A stretch of 51,911 bases of DNA from Gammaproteobacteria bacterium CG11_big_fil_rev_8_21_14_0_20_46_22 (GCA_002796245.1 PCWT01000049.1:1-51911), one strand, 5' to 3'; positions 1 through 6,597 are shown, numbered from the stretch's first letter. Numbers and translations are program-made. The notes: generated by a model not told the origin, from the letters alone.

Positions 1-28
1 CCTTTAGACAATCCCTTTGGGGCTAAAG

Positions 29-73
29 TGTTACCGATGTGTCCGGTATAATCTGTAACCTATGTCTCCGGTA
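29..73. mobile_element. Probable IS481-type insertion sequence end (tandem terminal repeats)
   Basis: Two 20-bp imperfect direct repeats with a 25-bp period are visible: TGTTACCGATGTGTCCGGTA at 29-48 and TGTAACCTATGTCTCCGGTA at 54-73 (17 of 20 identical). Tandem TGTnACCnATGTnTCCGGT motifs are typical of the ends of IS481-family elements. The transposase would lie outside the window to the left. The motif stops 15 bp before the 3' end of the tRNA-Arg gene. The element name is inferred from the motif only. Confidence 0.45.
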
Positions 74-88
74 CAGACCTAAGAGCTT

Positions 89-165
89 TGGCGCGCCCGG
101 AAGGATTCGAACCTCCGACCCCCTGGTTCGTAGCCAGGTACTCTATCCAGCTGAGCTACGGGCGC
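89..165 (-). tRNA. tRNA-Arg (anticodon ACG)
   Basis: On the minus strand a full cloverleaf can be folded. The acceptor stem GCGCCCG pairs with CGGGCGC, the anticodon stem CCTGG/CCAGG encloses the loop CTACGAA (anticodon ACG), and the T-loop is TTCGAAT. The gene encodes its own CCA end at 89-91. A34 would be read as inosine, for CGN codons. Confidence 0.95.
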
Positions 166-251
166 GCGTAAGCCGTGAATTATACGGAGATTCTTGGGTT
201 TCGCAAGAGGTTAATTTTGTTATTCTAAGGGTTAATCACAAGGAGGTTCGC

Positions 252-1127
252 ATGAAGATAACGTTGATAGGTTTGGGAAATATGGGCAGTGCGATTGCGA
301 CTCGGCTGCTTCAGGCCGGTTTTGATCTAACGGTGTATAACCGAACAACCAGAAAAACTGAGGCCTTGGTTAAACTCGGCGCCAAGACGGCGGATACCGT
401 AGAACAAGCGGTTCGAGAAGCCGACATTATCATGAGCTGTTTGTTTGACGATGCTTCCGTGATTGAGCTTTCAGAAACTTTGTTCAGCAGTGCTACACAG
501 GCTAAAACCTATATTGCAACAGAGACTCTTTTGCCCGACACCAGCAAAACCTTGGCCAAAAAGTACTCGGAACATGGCCTTAATTATGTTACCGCCTGTT
601 GCGTGGGCGTGCCGCCTGCGGCATTGCGTGGCGAGCTTGGTGTGCTGTTTGGCGGTCCGCGAGAAGACTATGAGGCCCTAAGGCCTATTTTTGCCGCCTA
701 TTGCGCCATGGACAAAAAATACACGCATGTTGGGGCAACGCCTTTTCTGGCAAATGTGCTAAAGATAGCCACAAACTACATGCTCTATTCTGCCATTGAA
801 GCCATGGGTGAGGTGCATGCGTTCACAGAGTCTGTGGGCCTTGATAAGGCACATCTGCGCGAGTTGTTTGAAAGCATTTATCAGCACAAGGGGTTTTTGT
901 TATACGCCGATCGCATTATCAACGAAGATTTTGAGCAGGTGAACTTTAGCCTTGCAGGCGGCATCAAAGACGCAAAGCTCTACCAAAAAGCGTTTCTCGA
1001 TCAAGGTGTAAGCCCGGATATTTTAGCCGTCACCGAAAAGCACCTCTTGTCGGCTCAAGCTTCAGAGGCCGATAAGCACAAAGACTTCTCGGTGTTCTCT
1101 CAAGGCTCGAAGCTCAAAAAGGCATAA
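252..1127 (+). CDS. NAD(P)-dependent beta-hydroxyacid dehydrogenase family oxidoreductase
   Basis: A 291-residue member of the 3-hydroxyisobutyrate/6-phosphogluconate dehydrogenase superfamily. The Rossmann motif GLGNMG is at residues 7-12, with VYNRT following the second strand. The segment with NVLKIATNYM near residue 175 carries the conserved catalytic Lys-Asn pattern, and the C-terminal helical domain is complete. The start at 252 is chosen because AGGAGG lies 5 bases upstream; the longer open frame runs back through tRNA-Arg and cannot be real. The substrate cannot be told: the family includes hydroxyisobutyrate, tartronate semialdehyde and succinic semialdehyde reductases. It sits alone between two tRNA genes. 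Confidence 0.85.
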   Translation: MKITLIGLGNMGSAIATRLLQAGFDLTVYNRTTRKTEALVKLGAKTADTVEQAVREADIIMSCLFDDASVIELSETLFSSATQAKTYIATETLLPDTSKTLAKKYSEHGLNYVTACCVGVPPAALRGELGVLFGGPREDYEALRPIFAAYCAMDKKYTHVGATPFLANVLKIATNYMLYSAIEAMGEVHAFTESVGLDKAHLRELFESIYQHKGFLLYADRIINEDFEQVNFSLAGGIKDAKLYQKAFLDQGVSPDILAVTEKHLLSAQASEADKHKDFSVFSQGSKLKKA

Positions 1128-1175
1128 GCCTTTGACTTTGAAGATCATCTCGCTATACTAGCGGGCTCAAATCGC

Positions 1176-1268
1176 GGAGAAGTGGCCGAGTGGCTGAAGG
1201 CGCTCCCCTGCTAAGGGAGTATGGGGCCAAAAGCTCCATCGAGGGTTCGAATCCCTCCTTCTCCGCCA
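1176..1268 (+). tRNA. tRNA-Ser (anticodon GCU)
   Basis: A class II tRNA with a long variable arm. The acceptor stem GGAGAAG pairs with CTTCTCC, the anticodon stem CTCCC/GGGAG holds the loop CTGCTAA (anticodon GCT), the T-loop is TTCGAAT, and CCA is encoded at 1266-1268. It reads AGC/AGU serine codons. Confidence 0.95.
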
Positions 1269-1413
1269 GAATGCACAAATACTAGGCAGCAATATGGCTG
1301 AAAAATCAACTGACTAGTTGTGTTGCTTGCTTTGGTGCGTTGCCTGGCGTCGCTTCATATAGAGTTCAAAAACGCCCTTTTTACGCCCGCAAGTTTAGAC
1401 CGTAGAAAATGTG

Positions 1414-1738
1414 TTAAATTAAGATGCCTTGTTGTATATAGGAATAAAAATTAATGACAACGATTGGTTTTGCTCTAGGATGCTCTTCACAGAAACTGAT
1501 CAAACCCTTTAAGGTTCCTTACTAAACCTTCATTGCGAATTTCTTCTGTTAAATAAATATCAATATAAGCTTGTAAATAATCATTAATGACTTGTGGTTC
1601 TGCATCATAGTGGCAAGGAATTAACCCGTGTTAAAGGGCCTTTAATAAATCAAAATGCTTAATTTCAGAAAAAGTTAGAGGACATAAATGATATATCCAT
1701 GCTCGCCCAATCTCGCAAGCGCACCCTTAAAAGCTACG
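1414..1738 (-). pseudogene. Decayed remnant of an AAA-type ATPase with DUF4143 (C-terminal part)
   Basis: Minus-strand translation gives GRAWIYHLCPLTFSE, then an in-frame TAA, then pieces including HGLIPCHYDAEPQ and YLTEEIRNEGLVRNLKGF, followed by a TGA. After a frame change it continues EEHPRAKPIVVINFY and stops at 1414. These match in order the 'RAxxxHLxPLTFxEl', 'Y.xxYixxYLxEEIRxEglVRNLxxFxxFL' and C-terminal segments of the ATP-binding/DUF4143 family, with the middle missing. With at least two stops, a frameshift and an internal deletion it cannot make the protein. Its 5' part ends where the lasso cyclase gene ends, which suggests a rearrangement joined the lasso locus to this old gene. 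Family assignment is from remembered motifs. Confidence 0.6.
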
Positions 1739-1741
1739 AGC

Positions 1742-3478
1742 TTAAAGATACGGCTCAATAAAAAGCCCTACCTCAATCGCGCGTAGTAGCTTGAGGTGAT
1801 AATCGTATTCAATATTGGCGTAGCGCCTACCCTGGCTGTGCATAGCTTGTGTCAAGGACCATTTTTTCATCAGCACTATCAATTTTTCGAGGTCAATATA
1901 GTGGGCAATATCCGTTGAGCGCCAATGATGCAGAAGATCGATGATAAACTCTTTTCGATTATCCAACCAATAATACCAATTTGCAGACTGCATACCTCGG
2001 CTAGTTCGATCAAGCACACAATCGGGCATCAAACCTTTCAAACCTTCCCGGACCAGCAAACGACTTCTTCCCGTAGGATCTGTAAAGATGGTGTCGGGTA
2101 CGCGCAAAAAAAACTCAACGATACGTCGATCTAAGGTGGGATCGATATGCGCAACACCGTGAAGACAACGAATAGCCGTATTAACCGGCGTTACAAAATC
2201 ACAAAAAGCAGTGCGATAATAGCTACCTCGGTCACGGTGCTGCCTGTAGTGTCTTTTACCCTCCTCTTCAGCATAATGGGAAAGCAAGTCAATCGATGCG
2301 ACAAATTCGGGATGGATAGCAGAAAAAGACGCCCAAGGACTATAACGTTTACGCTGATAATAGCGATACGGTTTACGCGCCAGTGCGCGAACGCTATGTT
2401 TTAAAGAGAACTCTCCCGTTTTTTTTGTTGGATAAATAGGCCATGAAATGGTGCTATTACCCGCTTGACCGGTCAGCAAATAACTGAGCCCTAAAGATTG
2501 CGCGAGCAGCGCCGCATCAAACATCCACAGCATGTTTGATGGATTTAATGGTGGCTGATCCATGAAAGGATGTAGCGCTTGCGTATAGTGAAACAAGGGC
2601 TTTTCTGTGTCGATATAATGCAGCTTGATATTAGGGTTAAAGCGAGCGGCTGCCTCTATGTAAAAACGATCATCGTACGACCAATTGCTTTTTGCAATGA
2701 CCTTTTTTTCGTATTTCGGCACATGAGCTAAAGCATGAACCGTGTGGTTTCTGGGTTCTAAATACGCTGCGGATAAATTTGTGACAGAAGTCGAGTCCAA
2801 GCCACCACTTAAATGGCTTGCCACCGATTGTTTTCCGCGTAAAGAATCGGCGATGACCTCTTGATAAAGCTTACGGAAAGTTTGGTAGTAATCCACCGTT
2901 TGATTAAGCACTAGAGGATCGGCTGCAATTTTAGCCGGATCCCAAAAGCTTGATGTAACGATTTCGCCACTGGGTTTAAAGTGTAAGCATGTCGCTGACG
3001 GAACTTTTTTAATGGATGAGAAAAAAGTGTTCGTCTTATCAGGCGTGATCAAGGCTAAAAACTTAGCGATAGAAACAGGATTAAGCTGGCTTGACACCCC
3101 CTGTACTTCACGTAATGACTTAATGTTATTCGAAAAATACACCTCACCGTTTAAGCCGGCGGCATAATAGAGTGAATATTCGCCGACATAGTCTTTCGCA
3201 GCCATAAGCGTGCGTTTGCACTTATCCCAAATAAGACAGGCAAACCCGCCTATTAAGCGGCTAAAACAAGTGTCTGAATTATCCAAATAAAGCATTGCAA
3301 TGCATTTTGCATCACAATCATGGGTATTTTTCGGCTGCATTAAATGAGAGTCGGCAATCACATGGACTCGATCATTTTCAAATACACTGACAAACCCATG
3401 GGTGTGCTTACCCCCACTGGAATGTATGGATGAAAAACGATGTGCTAAATGTGTATAAGCGGCAAGAAAGCGGGTCAT
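1742..3478 (-). CDS. Lasso peptide macrolactam synthetase (asparagine synthetase-like, C protein)
   Basis: A 578-residue asparagine synthetase B homologue. The N-terminal part (about 1-190) resembles a class II glutamine amidotransferase fold, with GGFACLIWDKCKRTL, but lacks the usual Cys2 nucleophile. The synthetase domain carries the PP-loop SGGLDSTSV at 224-232. In lasso pathways this enzyme adenylates the side-chain carboxylate of a core Asp/Glu and joins it to the N-terminal amine. It lies just downstream of the two precursor genes on the same strand, its ATG 12 bases after the stop of the second, so it is probably co-transcribed with them. A free-standing amide synthetase is possible from sequence alone, but the adjacent precursors, B2, K and N make the lasso role strong. 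Confidence 0.88.
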   Translation of the reverse strand: MTRFLAAYTHLAHRFSSIHSSGGKHTHGFVSVFENDRVHVIADSHLMQPKNTHDCDAKCIAMLYLDNSDTCFSRLIGGFACLIWDKCKRTLMAAKDYVGEYSLYYAAGLNGEVYFSNNIKSLREVQGVSSQLNPVSIAKFLALITPDKTNTFFSSIKKVPSATCLHFKPSGEIVTSSFWDPAKIAADPLVLNQTVDYYQTFRKLYQEVIADSLRGKQSVASHLSGGLDSTSVTNLSAAYLEPRNHTVHALAHVPKYEKKVIAKSNWSYDDRFYIEAAARFNPNIKLHYIDTEKPLFHYTQALHPFMDQPPLNPSNMLWMFDAALLAQSLGLSYLLTGQAGNSTISWPIYPTKKTGEFSLKHSVRALARKPYRYYQRKRYSPWASFSAIHPEFVASIDLLSHYAEEEGKRHYRQHRDRGSYYRTAFCDFVTPVNTAIRCLHGVAHIDPTLDRRIVEFFLRVPDTIFTDPTGRSRLLVREGLKGLMPDCVLDRTSRGMQSANWYYWLDNRKEFIIDLLHHWRSTDIAHYIDLEKLIVLMKKWSLTQAMHSQGRRYANIEYDYHLKLLRAIEVGLFIEPYL

Positions 3479-3490
3479 GTTCAGGAAAAA

Positions 3491-3619
3491 CTAAGAATGC
3501 TGTGTTGCGCCATCAGCCCCATCACCGCCAGCATTTGCTGTTTTCTCAACAGATAGAGATTTTATGCTAGGTTTGCTCCATGTATTCATATTGCTTGTCT
3601 TATCTAGGGTATCCAACAT
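3491..3619 (-). CDS. Lasso peptide precursor 2 (paeninodin-like), 42 residues
   Basis: Too short for ordinary gene calling. The 42-residue product has an ATG at 3619 with GGAG six bases upstream. The leader carries WSKPSIKSLSVEKTA, fitting the lasso-leader pattern Y/W-x-x-P-x-L/I-x-x-L with Thr at -2 of the predicted cut. The predicted core is NAGGDGADGATQHS (14 residues): Asp8 is the likely ring acceptor and Ser14 the C-terminal residue a PadeK-type kinase would modify. It aligns without gaps to precursor 1 from Trp through the Asp of the core (W-x-x-P at +3, T at +13, N at +15, A-D at the same place). Asn at core position 1 is unusual; if the cut is one residue later, Ala would be first and Asp7 would close a smaller ring. 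Confidence 0.8.
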   Translation of the reverse strand: MLDTLDKTSNMNTWSKPSIKSLSVEKTANAGGDGADGATQHS

Positions 3620-3649
3620 TTTTTCTCCAATAAATTTGAGCTGGGTTAT

Positions 3650-3811
3650 TCACGAAGGCAGATCATCGAAGCCACCCGCATCAGCACCGAGCCCTACCCC
3701 ATTAGAGGTTTCCATCAGCCGCATTTTCAGCAAAACAGGGCTGCTCCAGCCAGTCTTTAAGTTGATTTTGTCTATAAAATTTACTTTTTCCTTTGCCTTT
3801 CTCAGCGCCAA
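3650..3811 (-). CDS. Lasso peptide precursor 1 (paeninodin-like), start codon unresolved
   Basis: The open frame ends ...WSSPVLLKMRLMETS followed by the predicted core NGVGLGADAGGFDDLPS (17 residues, Asp8 acceptor, C-terminal Ser). It aligns with precursor 2 at Trp, Pro, the -2 Thr, the Asn-initial core and the Ala-Asp pair. The frame is open only from 3820 and contains no ATG or GTG ahead of the leader motif. The coordinates use a TTG at 3811, the only common alternative start. However, a ribosome site (AAAGGA at 3793-3788) lies downstream of it, just before GTA (3784) and ATA (3775), where a start would be expected by comparison with precursor 2. Either initiation is non-canonical or a GTG/ATG start has been lost. 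As a lasso precursor it is convincing; as an expressed gene it is uncertain. Confidence 0.65.
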   Translation of the reverse strand: MALRKAKEKVNFIDKINLKTGWSSPVLLKMRLMETSNGVGLGADAGGFDDLPS

Positions 3812-3814
3812 GCT

Positions 3815-3844
3815 ATCATGTCAAGCAAGCAGCTTGCTTGTCAA
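3815..3844 (-). promoter_or_regulatory. Putative promoter with palindromic operator upstream of the lasso precursors
   Basis: On the minus strand a perfect -35 TTGACA (3844-3839) is followed by an 18-bp spacer and a -10-like CATGAT (3820-3815). Almost the whole spacer is a palindrome with 9-bp arms, CAAGCAAGC-T-GCTTGCTTG (3840-3822), touching the -35. A repressor binding there would block polymerase; alternatively the palindrome is a hairpin ending the N transcript, which stops at 3858. Predicted initiation is near 3808, ahead of both precursors and the cyclase. Confidence 0.5.
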
Positions 3845-3857
3845 TAAGCGCCTTGGT

Positions 3858-4940
3858 TTATTGCCGGATAAAATTATAAAACCTATCTAGGGGGTAAAGC
3901 AAAAGGTAATACACGCACACCTTGATACGATGATTGGGCGACAAATAAAACAGTATTTTCTGTGCGACTTTCGATACATACCTAACGGGCACCGAGCCTT
4001 CGTTAAAGCGACTCAACGCGACGCGTTTTCGCAAAAACCACTCGCCATTTAATCGCGCATAGGCTTCAAAAGCTTGCAAGCCAAACACATGGTAAGCCAA
4101 GAAAAAGGCTTCGCTAACAAAGCGGGATAAGCCCTTGGAGTGTGCCGCGGCGAGCAGCTGCTCTGGGGTGAGATTTTTTGTCTTCATGAACACAAGTACA
4201 TCCAAAAGCCATCGCGCACGCGACCAGCTGTGCCTCGCAGCGTGGATCATTAAATACAGTGCATTAAGCTCGTCGCTTAACACAGAAAAATTACGCCCCT
4301 GAAAATTGACCGTTGACAGCCCCTCTGGCGATGGAAAAGGCTGGCTATACGCCACATGATCCATCGTTCGCCAATGCAGCTCGACACGAAACGGTGAGCC
4401 AGGATGATGGTACACCGTATCTTTTTGACCCAAGGTTTTTCGCTTGGCATACCTGTGCATCGTTTTAATCGAACAATCGGTGGTATAACCCAGCTGAGTC
4501 ATGCAGATATGCGCTTTTTCAATCTCGGATGGCGGCACTAAAAAATCAATATCGCCTGAATAGCGCAACAGAGTATCACCAAATAATTGCTTGCCGAGCA
4601 AAGGTCCTTTGAGAAAAAGGTGTTTGACACCGACGTCTAAAAGGGATTGCTGTATCTTGCATAACTCAGCCGAAAGCTGAAGCTGCCCAAATATAATTTT
4701 CTTTGACGCAGCATGAAATTGACTAACAGTCTCTTCGTTTAACGTGTGTTTATAAACCCGTATAAAATAATGATTCACAATGAGCAGCAAACGGTGCTCT
4801 TGAGCGAGAAACAATAGCTTTTGGTAATCGAGCTGATCCAGGGAATCCTGAAAAAAAGCGTCTTCTTTGGTGGAGCCGCAAGCTTTTCGGCAGCACGCCC
4901 AGAGCAGATTTTCTTCGATGGCGTAATGATTTTTCAGCAT
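3858..4940 (-). CDS. Nucleotidyltransferase-family protein of the lasso cluster (PF14907-like)
   Basis: A 360-residue protein resembling the 'uncharacterised nucleotidyltransferase' family common in lasso and related RiPP clusters. LFLKGPLLGKQLFGDTLLR (109-127) and SGDIDFLV (128-135, the metal-binding G-D-x-D of the Pol-beta-type NTase fold) are clear, as are VELHWR and the helical HAARHSWSRARWLLDV. The role in paeninodin-type clusters is not settled; transfer of a nucleotidyl group onto the peptide or its phosphate is a guess. No Shine-Dalgarno sequence is visible before the ATG because a MITE-like element begins 3 bases upstream. It reads toward the precursors, which have their own putative promoter. 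Confidence 0.8.
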   Translation of the reverse strand: MLKNHYAIEENLLWACCRKACGSTKEDAFFQDSLDQLDYQKLLFLAQEHRLLLIVNHYFIRVYKHTLNEETVSQFHAASKKIIFGQLQLSAELCKIQQSLLDVGVKHLFLKGPLLGKQLFGDTLLRYSGDIDFLVPPSEIEKAHICMTQLGYTTDCSIKTMHRYAKRKTLGQKDTVYHHPGSPFRVELHWRTMDHVAYSQPFPSPEGLSTVNFQGRNFSVLSDELNALYLMIHAARHSWSRARWLLDVLVFMKTKNLTPEQLLAAAHSKGLSRFVSEAFFLAYHVFGLQAFEAYARLNGEWFLRKRVALSRFNEGSVPVRYVSKVAQKILFYLSPNHRIKVCVYYLLLYPLDRFYNFIRQ

Positions 4941-4942
4941 AG

Positions 4943-5109
4943 TTTAGGGGGTGTCCCTAAACCCGTCACTGGGCTGCAAAACAAGCTAAATGGCAAAAAT
5001 GAACAAAGCTTCTCGTTAAATATGTCCAATATTCGCCTCAAACCTTTATTCATTTTCCCTCACTCATCTTGCTTTTCGCGCCCGTTGAGAGCTTAGGGAC
5101 ATGCCCTAG
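4943..5109. mobile_element. MITE-like element (167 bp) with imperfect terminal inverted repeats
   Basis: The left end (from 4943, TTTAGGGGGTGTCCCTAAA) and the reverse complement of the right end (from 5109, CTAGGGCATGTCCCTAAG) share TAGGGnnTGTCCCTAA and remain alignable for about 40 bp inward (TCA, GGGC, AAAA, CAAG blocks). Each end is itself a short palindrome. No open frame spans the element meaningfully. It occupies most of the gap between the divergent N and K genes, directly before the N start codon. It could be a stand-alone MITE or an internally deleted insertion sequence. Confidence 0.5.
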
Positions 5110-5176
5110 TATCCATTCCAAGTTTGGATAATAAAGCACCCCCAATTTTCGTCAACAAATTCTCTAAAACATTTTT

Positions 5177-5206
5177 CTGAAACTTTTTTGCTAACTGTAG
5201 TAGAAT
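5177..5206 (+). promoter_or_regulatory. Putative sigma70 promoter of the lasso kinase gene
   Basis: CTGAAA (5177-5182), an 18-bp spacer and TAGAAT (5201-5206) lie about 28 bp ahead of the kinase ATG. A ribosome site AAGGA follows at 5219-5223. The 18-bp spacer is shared by the candidate promoters at 3815-3844 and 6509-6538, suggesting three separate transcription units in this cluster. Confidence 0.4.
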
Positions 5207-5233
5207 AAAAACTGACGCAAGGACTGCAGAATC

Positions 5234-6118
5234 ATGAATAAACAAACCCATACACAGATTTATCACTACCGCGCCTTTGGTTTGCGCATCGCCAGTGACT
5301 TGCCGTTTCTTGAGTTATCGCATGCAGCCGATGACGGCACACCACCCGATGTCAGCTTGATGAAAACCGACAAGCTAATCAAACAAGAAAACAGCCCGCA
5401 GTCTTTTTACTTGTCTGTTCCTACTGTGGCTGACTTTTGGGTTCAGCGGGGGGCATCGATCAGCTATCACCCTCACCCCAGCGTGAGTCAAGATAGCCTG
5501 CGCTTATTTATTTTGGGCTCCTGCATGGGTGCGCTCTTACAGCAGCGCGGCGGCATTATCTTGCATGGCAACGCGGTATCAACCGACGGAAAACATTGCA
5601 AAATTTTTGTCGGTGAGTCAGGCGCAGGAAAATCCACCCTGGCTTCTTGGTATTACCTTCAGGGCGCAAAAATACTGGCTGATGATGTGTGCTTGATTAC
5701 GATCAGTGAAGATGGGCAGGCTTACGTGATGCCAAGCTACCCTCAGCTTAAGCTGTGGCAAAAAAGCGCCGACTTATTAGGCGTTGACACAGCACCGTTG
5801 CGTCAATTACAAGAGAACTACCCCAAGTTTGCTGTCCCAACCGACGAACAATTTATGCCAACGCCCCTGCCCTTTACTGAAATCAATGAGATTGTTCCAA
5901 CAGTAGAGCACAGCGTAAAGCTTCAAGGCTTGGAGAAAGTGAAATCGCTGATACAGCACTCTTATCGCTACCCTTTTATTGAAAAAATGGGTCTGATGTC
6001 ACACTATCATCACAAGCTTTTACAGCTTGCAAGCTGTGTGAATGTTAATCGTGTTCCGAGACAATCGCTGCATAGGTCCCCACAACCGTGTAATCTTGTT
6101 CTGGTTGATAACCAATAA
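5234..6118 (+). CDS. HPr kinase-like lasso peptide kinase (PadeK type)
   Basis: A 294-residue P-loop kinase related to the C-terminal domain of HPr kinase/phosphorylase. The Walker A motif GESGAGKST is at 127-135, preceded by IILHGNAVS and followed by LADDVCLI (148-155) and PSYPQLKLW, the typical arrangement of these RiPP kinases. In the paeninodin pathway the homologue phosphorylates the hydroxyl of the C-terminal Ser of the precursor; both precursors here end in Ser, which fits. The ATG at 5234 follows AAGGA. The last about 25 residues (after VNVNRVPRQ) overlap the 3' end of the convergent B2 gene by 74 bp and look less conserved, so the natural C-terminus may have been extended by read-through into B2. 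Confidence 0.85.
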   Translation: MNKQTHTQIYHYRAFGLRIASDLPFLELSHAADDGTPPDVSLMKTDKLIKQENSPQSFYLSVPTVADFWVQRGASISYHPHPSVSQDSLRLFILGSCMGALLQQRGGIILHGNAVSTDGKHCKIFVGESGAGKSTLASWYYLQGAKILADDVCLITISEDGQAYVMPSYPQLKLWQKSADLLGVDTAPLRQLQENYPKFAVPTDEQFMPTPLPFTEINEIVPTVEHSVKLQGLEKVKSLIQHSYRYPFIEKMGLMSHYHHKLLQLASCVNVNRVPRQSLHRSPQPCNLVLVDNQ

Positions 6119-6476
6119 CCCAGGTATCCCCACAACGCACCCAGGCATGAGCTCGCCACTGATTGCGATCGTCTTTTAACATGCCAAAATACAAGGTGTG
6201 ATTGTACCCTCTTTTCTTTAGTAAATAATGCACCGTTAAGGCTTGCTCTAAGCAGCGCACTTTCCAAGGGAAATAGTTTTTGAGTTTAAAGACAAAACGC
6301 GCCAGTGTTTTGAGTTCTCGCTCGTTATACGCAGGGGTTTTCAATGTTTCAGCTTGAAAAATACCGCAAGCCTTGGACCAGGTTTTACATGGCGTGCAAA
6401 AAATTCTAAACGTTGACACGGCAATCGTTAGCCAAATGGCGACATAACTGGGCATGTTGAGCAAATGTCGTTTCAT
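6045..6476 (-). CDS. Lasso peptide leader protease (transglutaminase-like B2)
   Basis: A 143-residue protein of the transglutaminase-like cysteine protease family that removes lasso leaders. Catalytic Cys75 lies in KVRCLEQALTVHYLLKKRG and His110 in WRAHAWVRCGDTWVIG, the standard C...AHAWV signature; the acidic partner is probably Asp117 or Asp128. The N-terminus is hydrophobic (YVAIWLTIAVSTFRIF), possibly membrane-associated. I start at 6476, not the upstream ATG at 6506, because AAGG precedes it and the predicted transcription start is near 6502. There is no fused or adjacent PqqD-like RRE domain, which split lasso proteases normally need. It converges on and overlaps the kinase gene. Confidence 0.85.
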   Translation of the reverse strand: MKRHLLNMPSYVAIWLTIAVSTFRIFCTPCKTWSKACGIFQAETLKTPAYNERELKTLARFVFKLKNYFPWKVRCLEQALTVHYLLKKRGYNHTLYFGMLKDDRNQWRAHAWVRCGDTWVIGYQPEQDYTVVGTYAAIVSEHD

Positions 6477-6508
6477 GCAAGCGGCCTTGTAAAATAGTGT
6501 GGTCATAT

Positions 6509-6538
6509 ATTATGCGTATTAACAAGTCTAAATGTAAA
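6509..6538 (-). promoter_or_regulatory. Putative promoter of the lasso B2 gene
   Basis: On the minus strand TTTACA (6538-6533), an 18-bp spacer and CATAAT (6514-6509) match five of six bases in each hexamer. Initiation would fall near 6502, just inside the longer open frame, supporting translation of B2 from 6476. Confidence 0.5.
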
Positions 6539-6597
6539 ACATTTTTTAAGTGGCGTATGTGCTGCTATGATCTAAGCTTCTTAACTCAAGGACTCAG

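Noticed and set aside
39-251. N-terminal extension of the dehydrogenase gene back to position 39
   Set aside because: It would read through the tRNA-Arg gene; a strong AGGAGG site and the family N-terminus support ATG 252.
3481-3561. Third possible short peptide (MLAVMGLMAQHSILSFS) on the minus strand
   Set aside because: It is another frame of precursor 2, lacks Asp/Glu for a ring and has no ribosome site.
3564-3890. 108-residue plus-strand frame opposite the lasso precursors
   Set aside because: It is antisense to the two aligned precursor frames and has no recognisable features; the minus-strand signal is far stronger.
4821-5096. 91-residue plus-strand frame as a possible RRE (B1) protein
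   Set aside because: It spans the start of N and the MITE-like element and shows no PqqD-like pattern.
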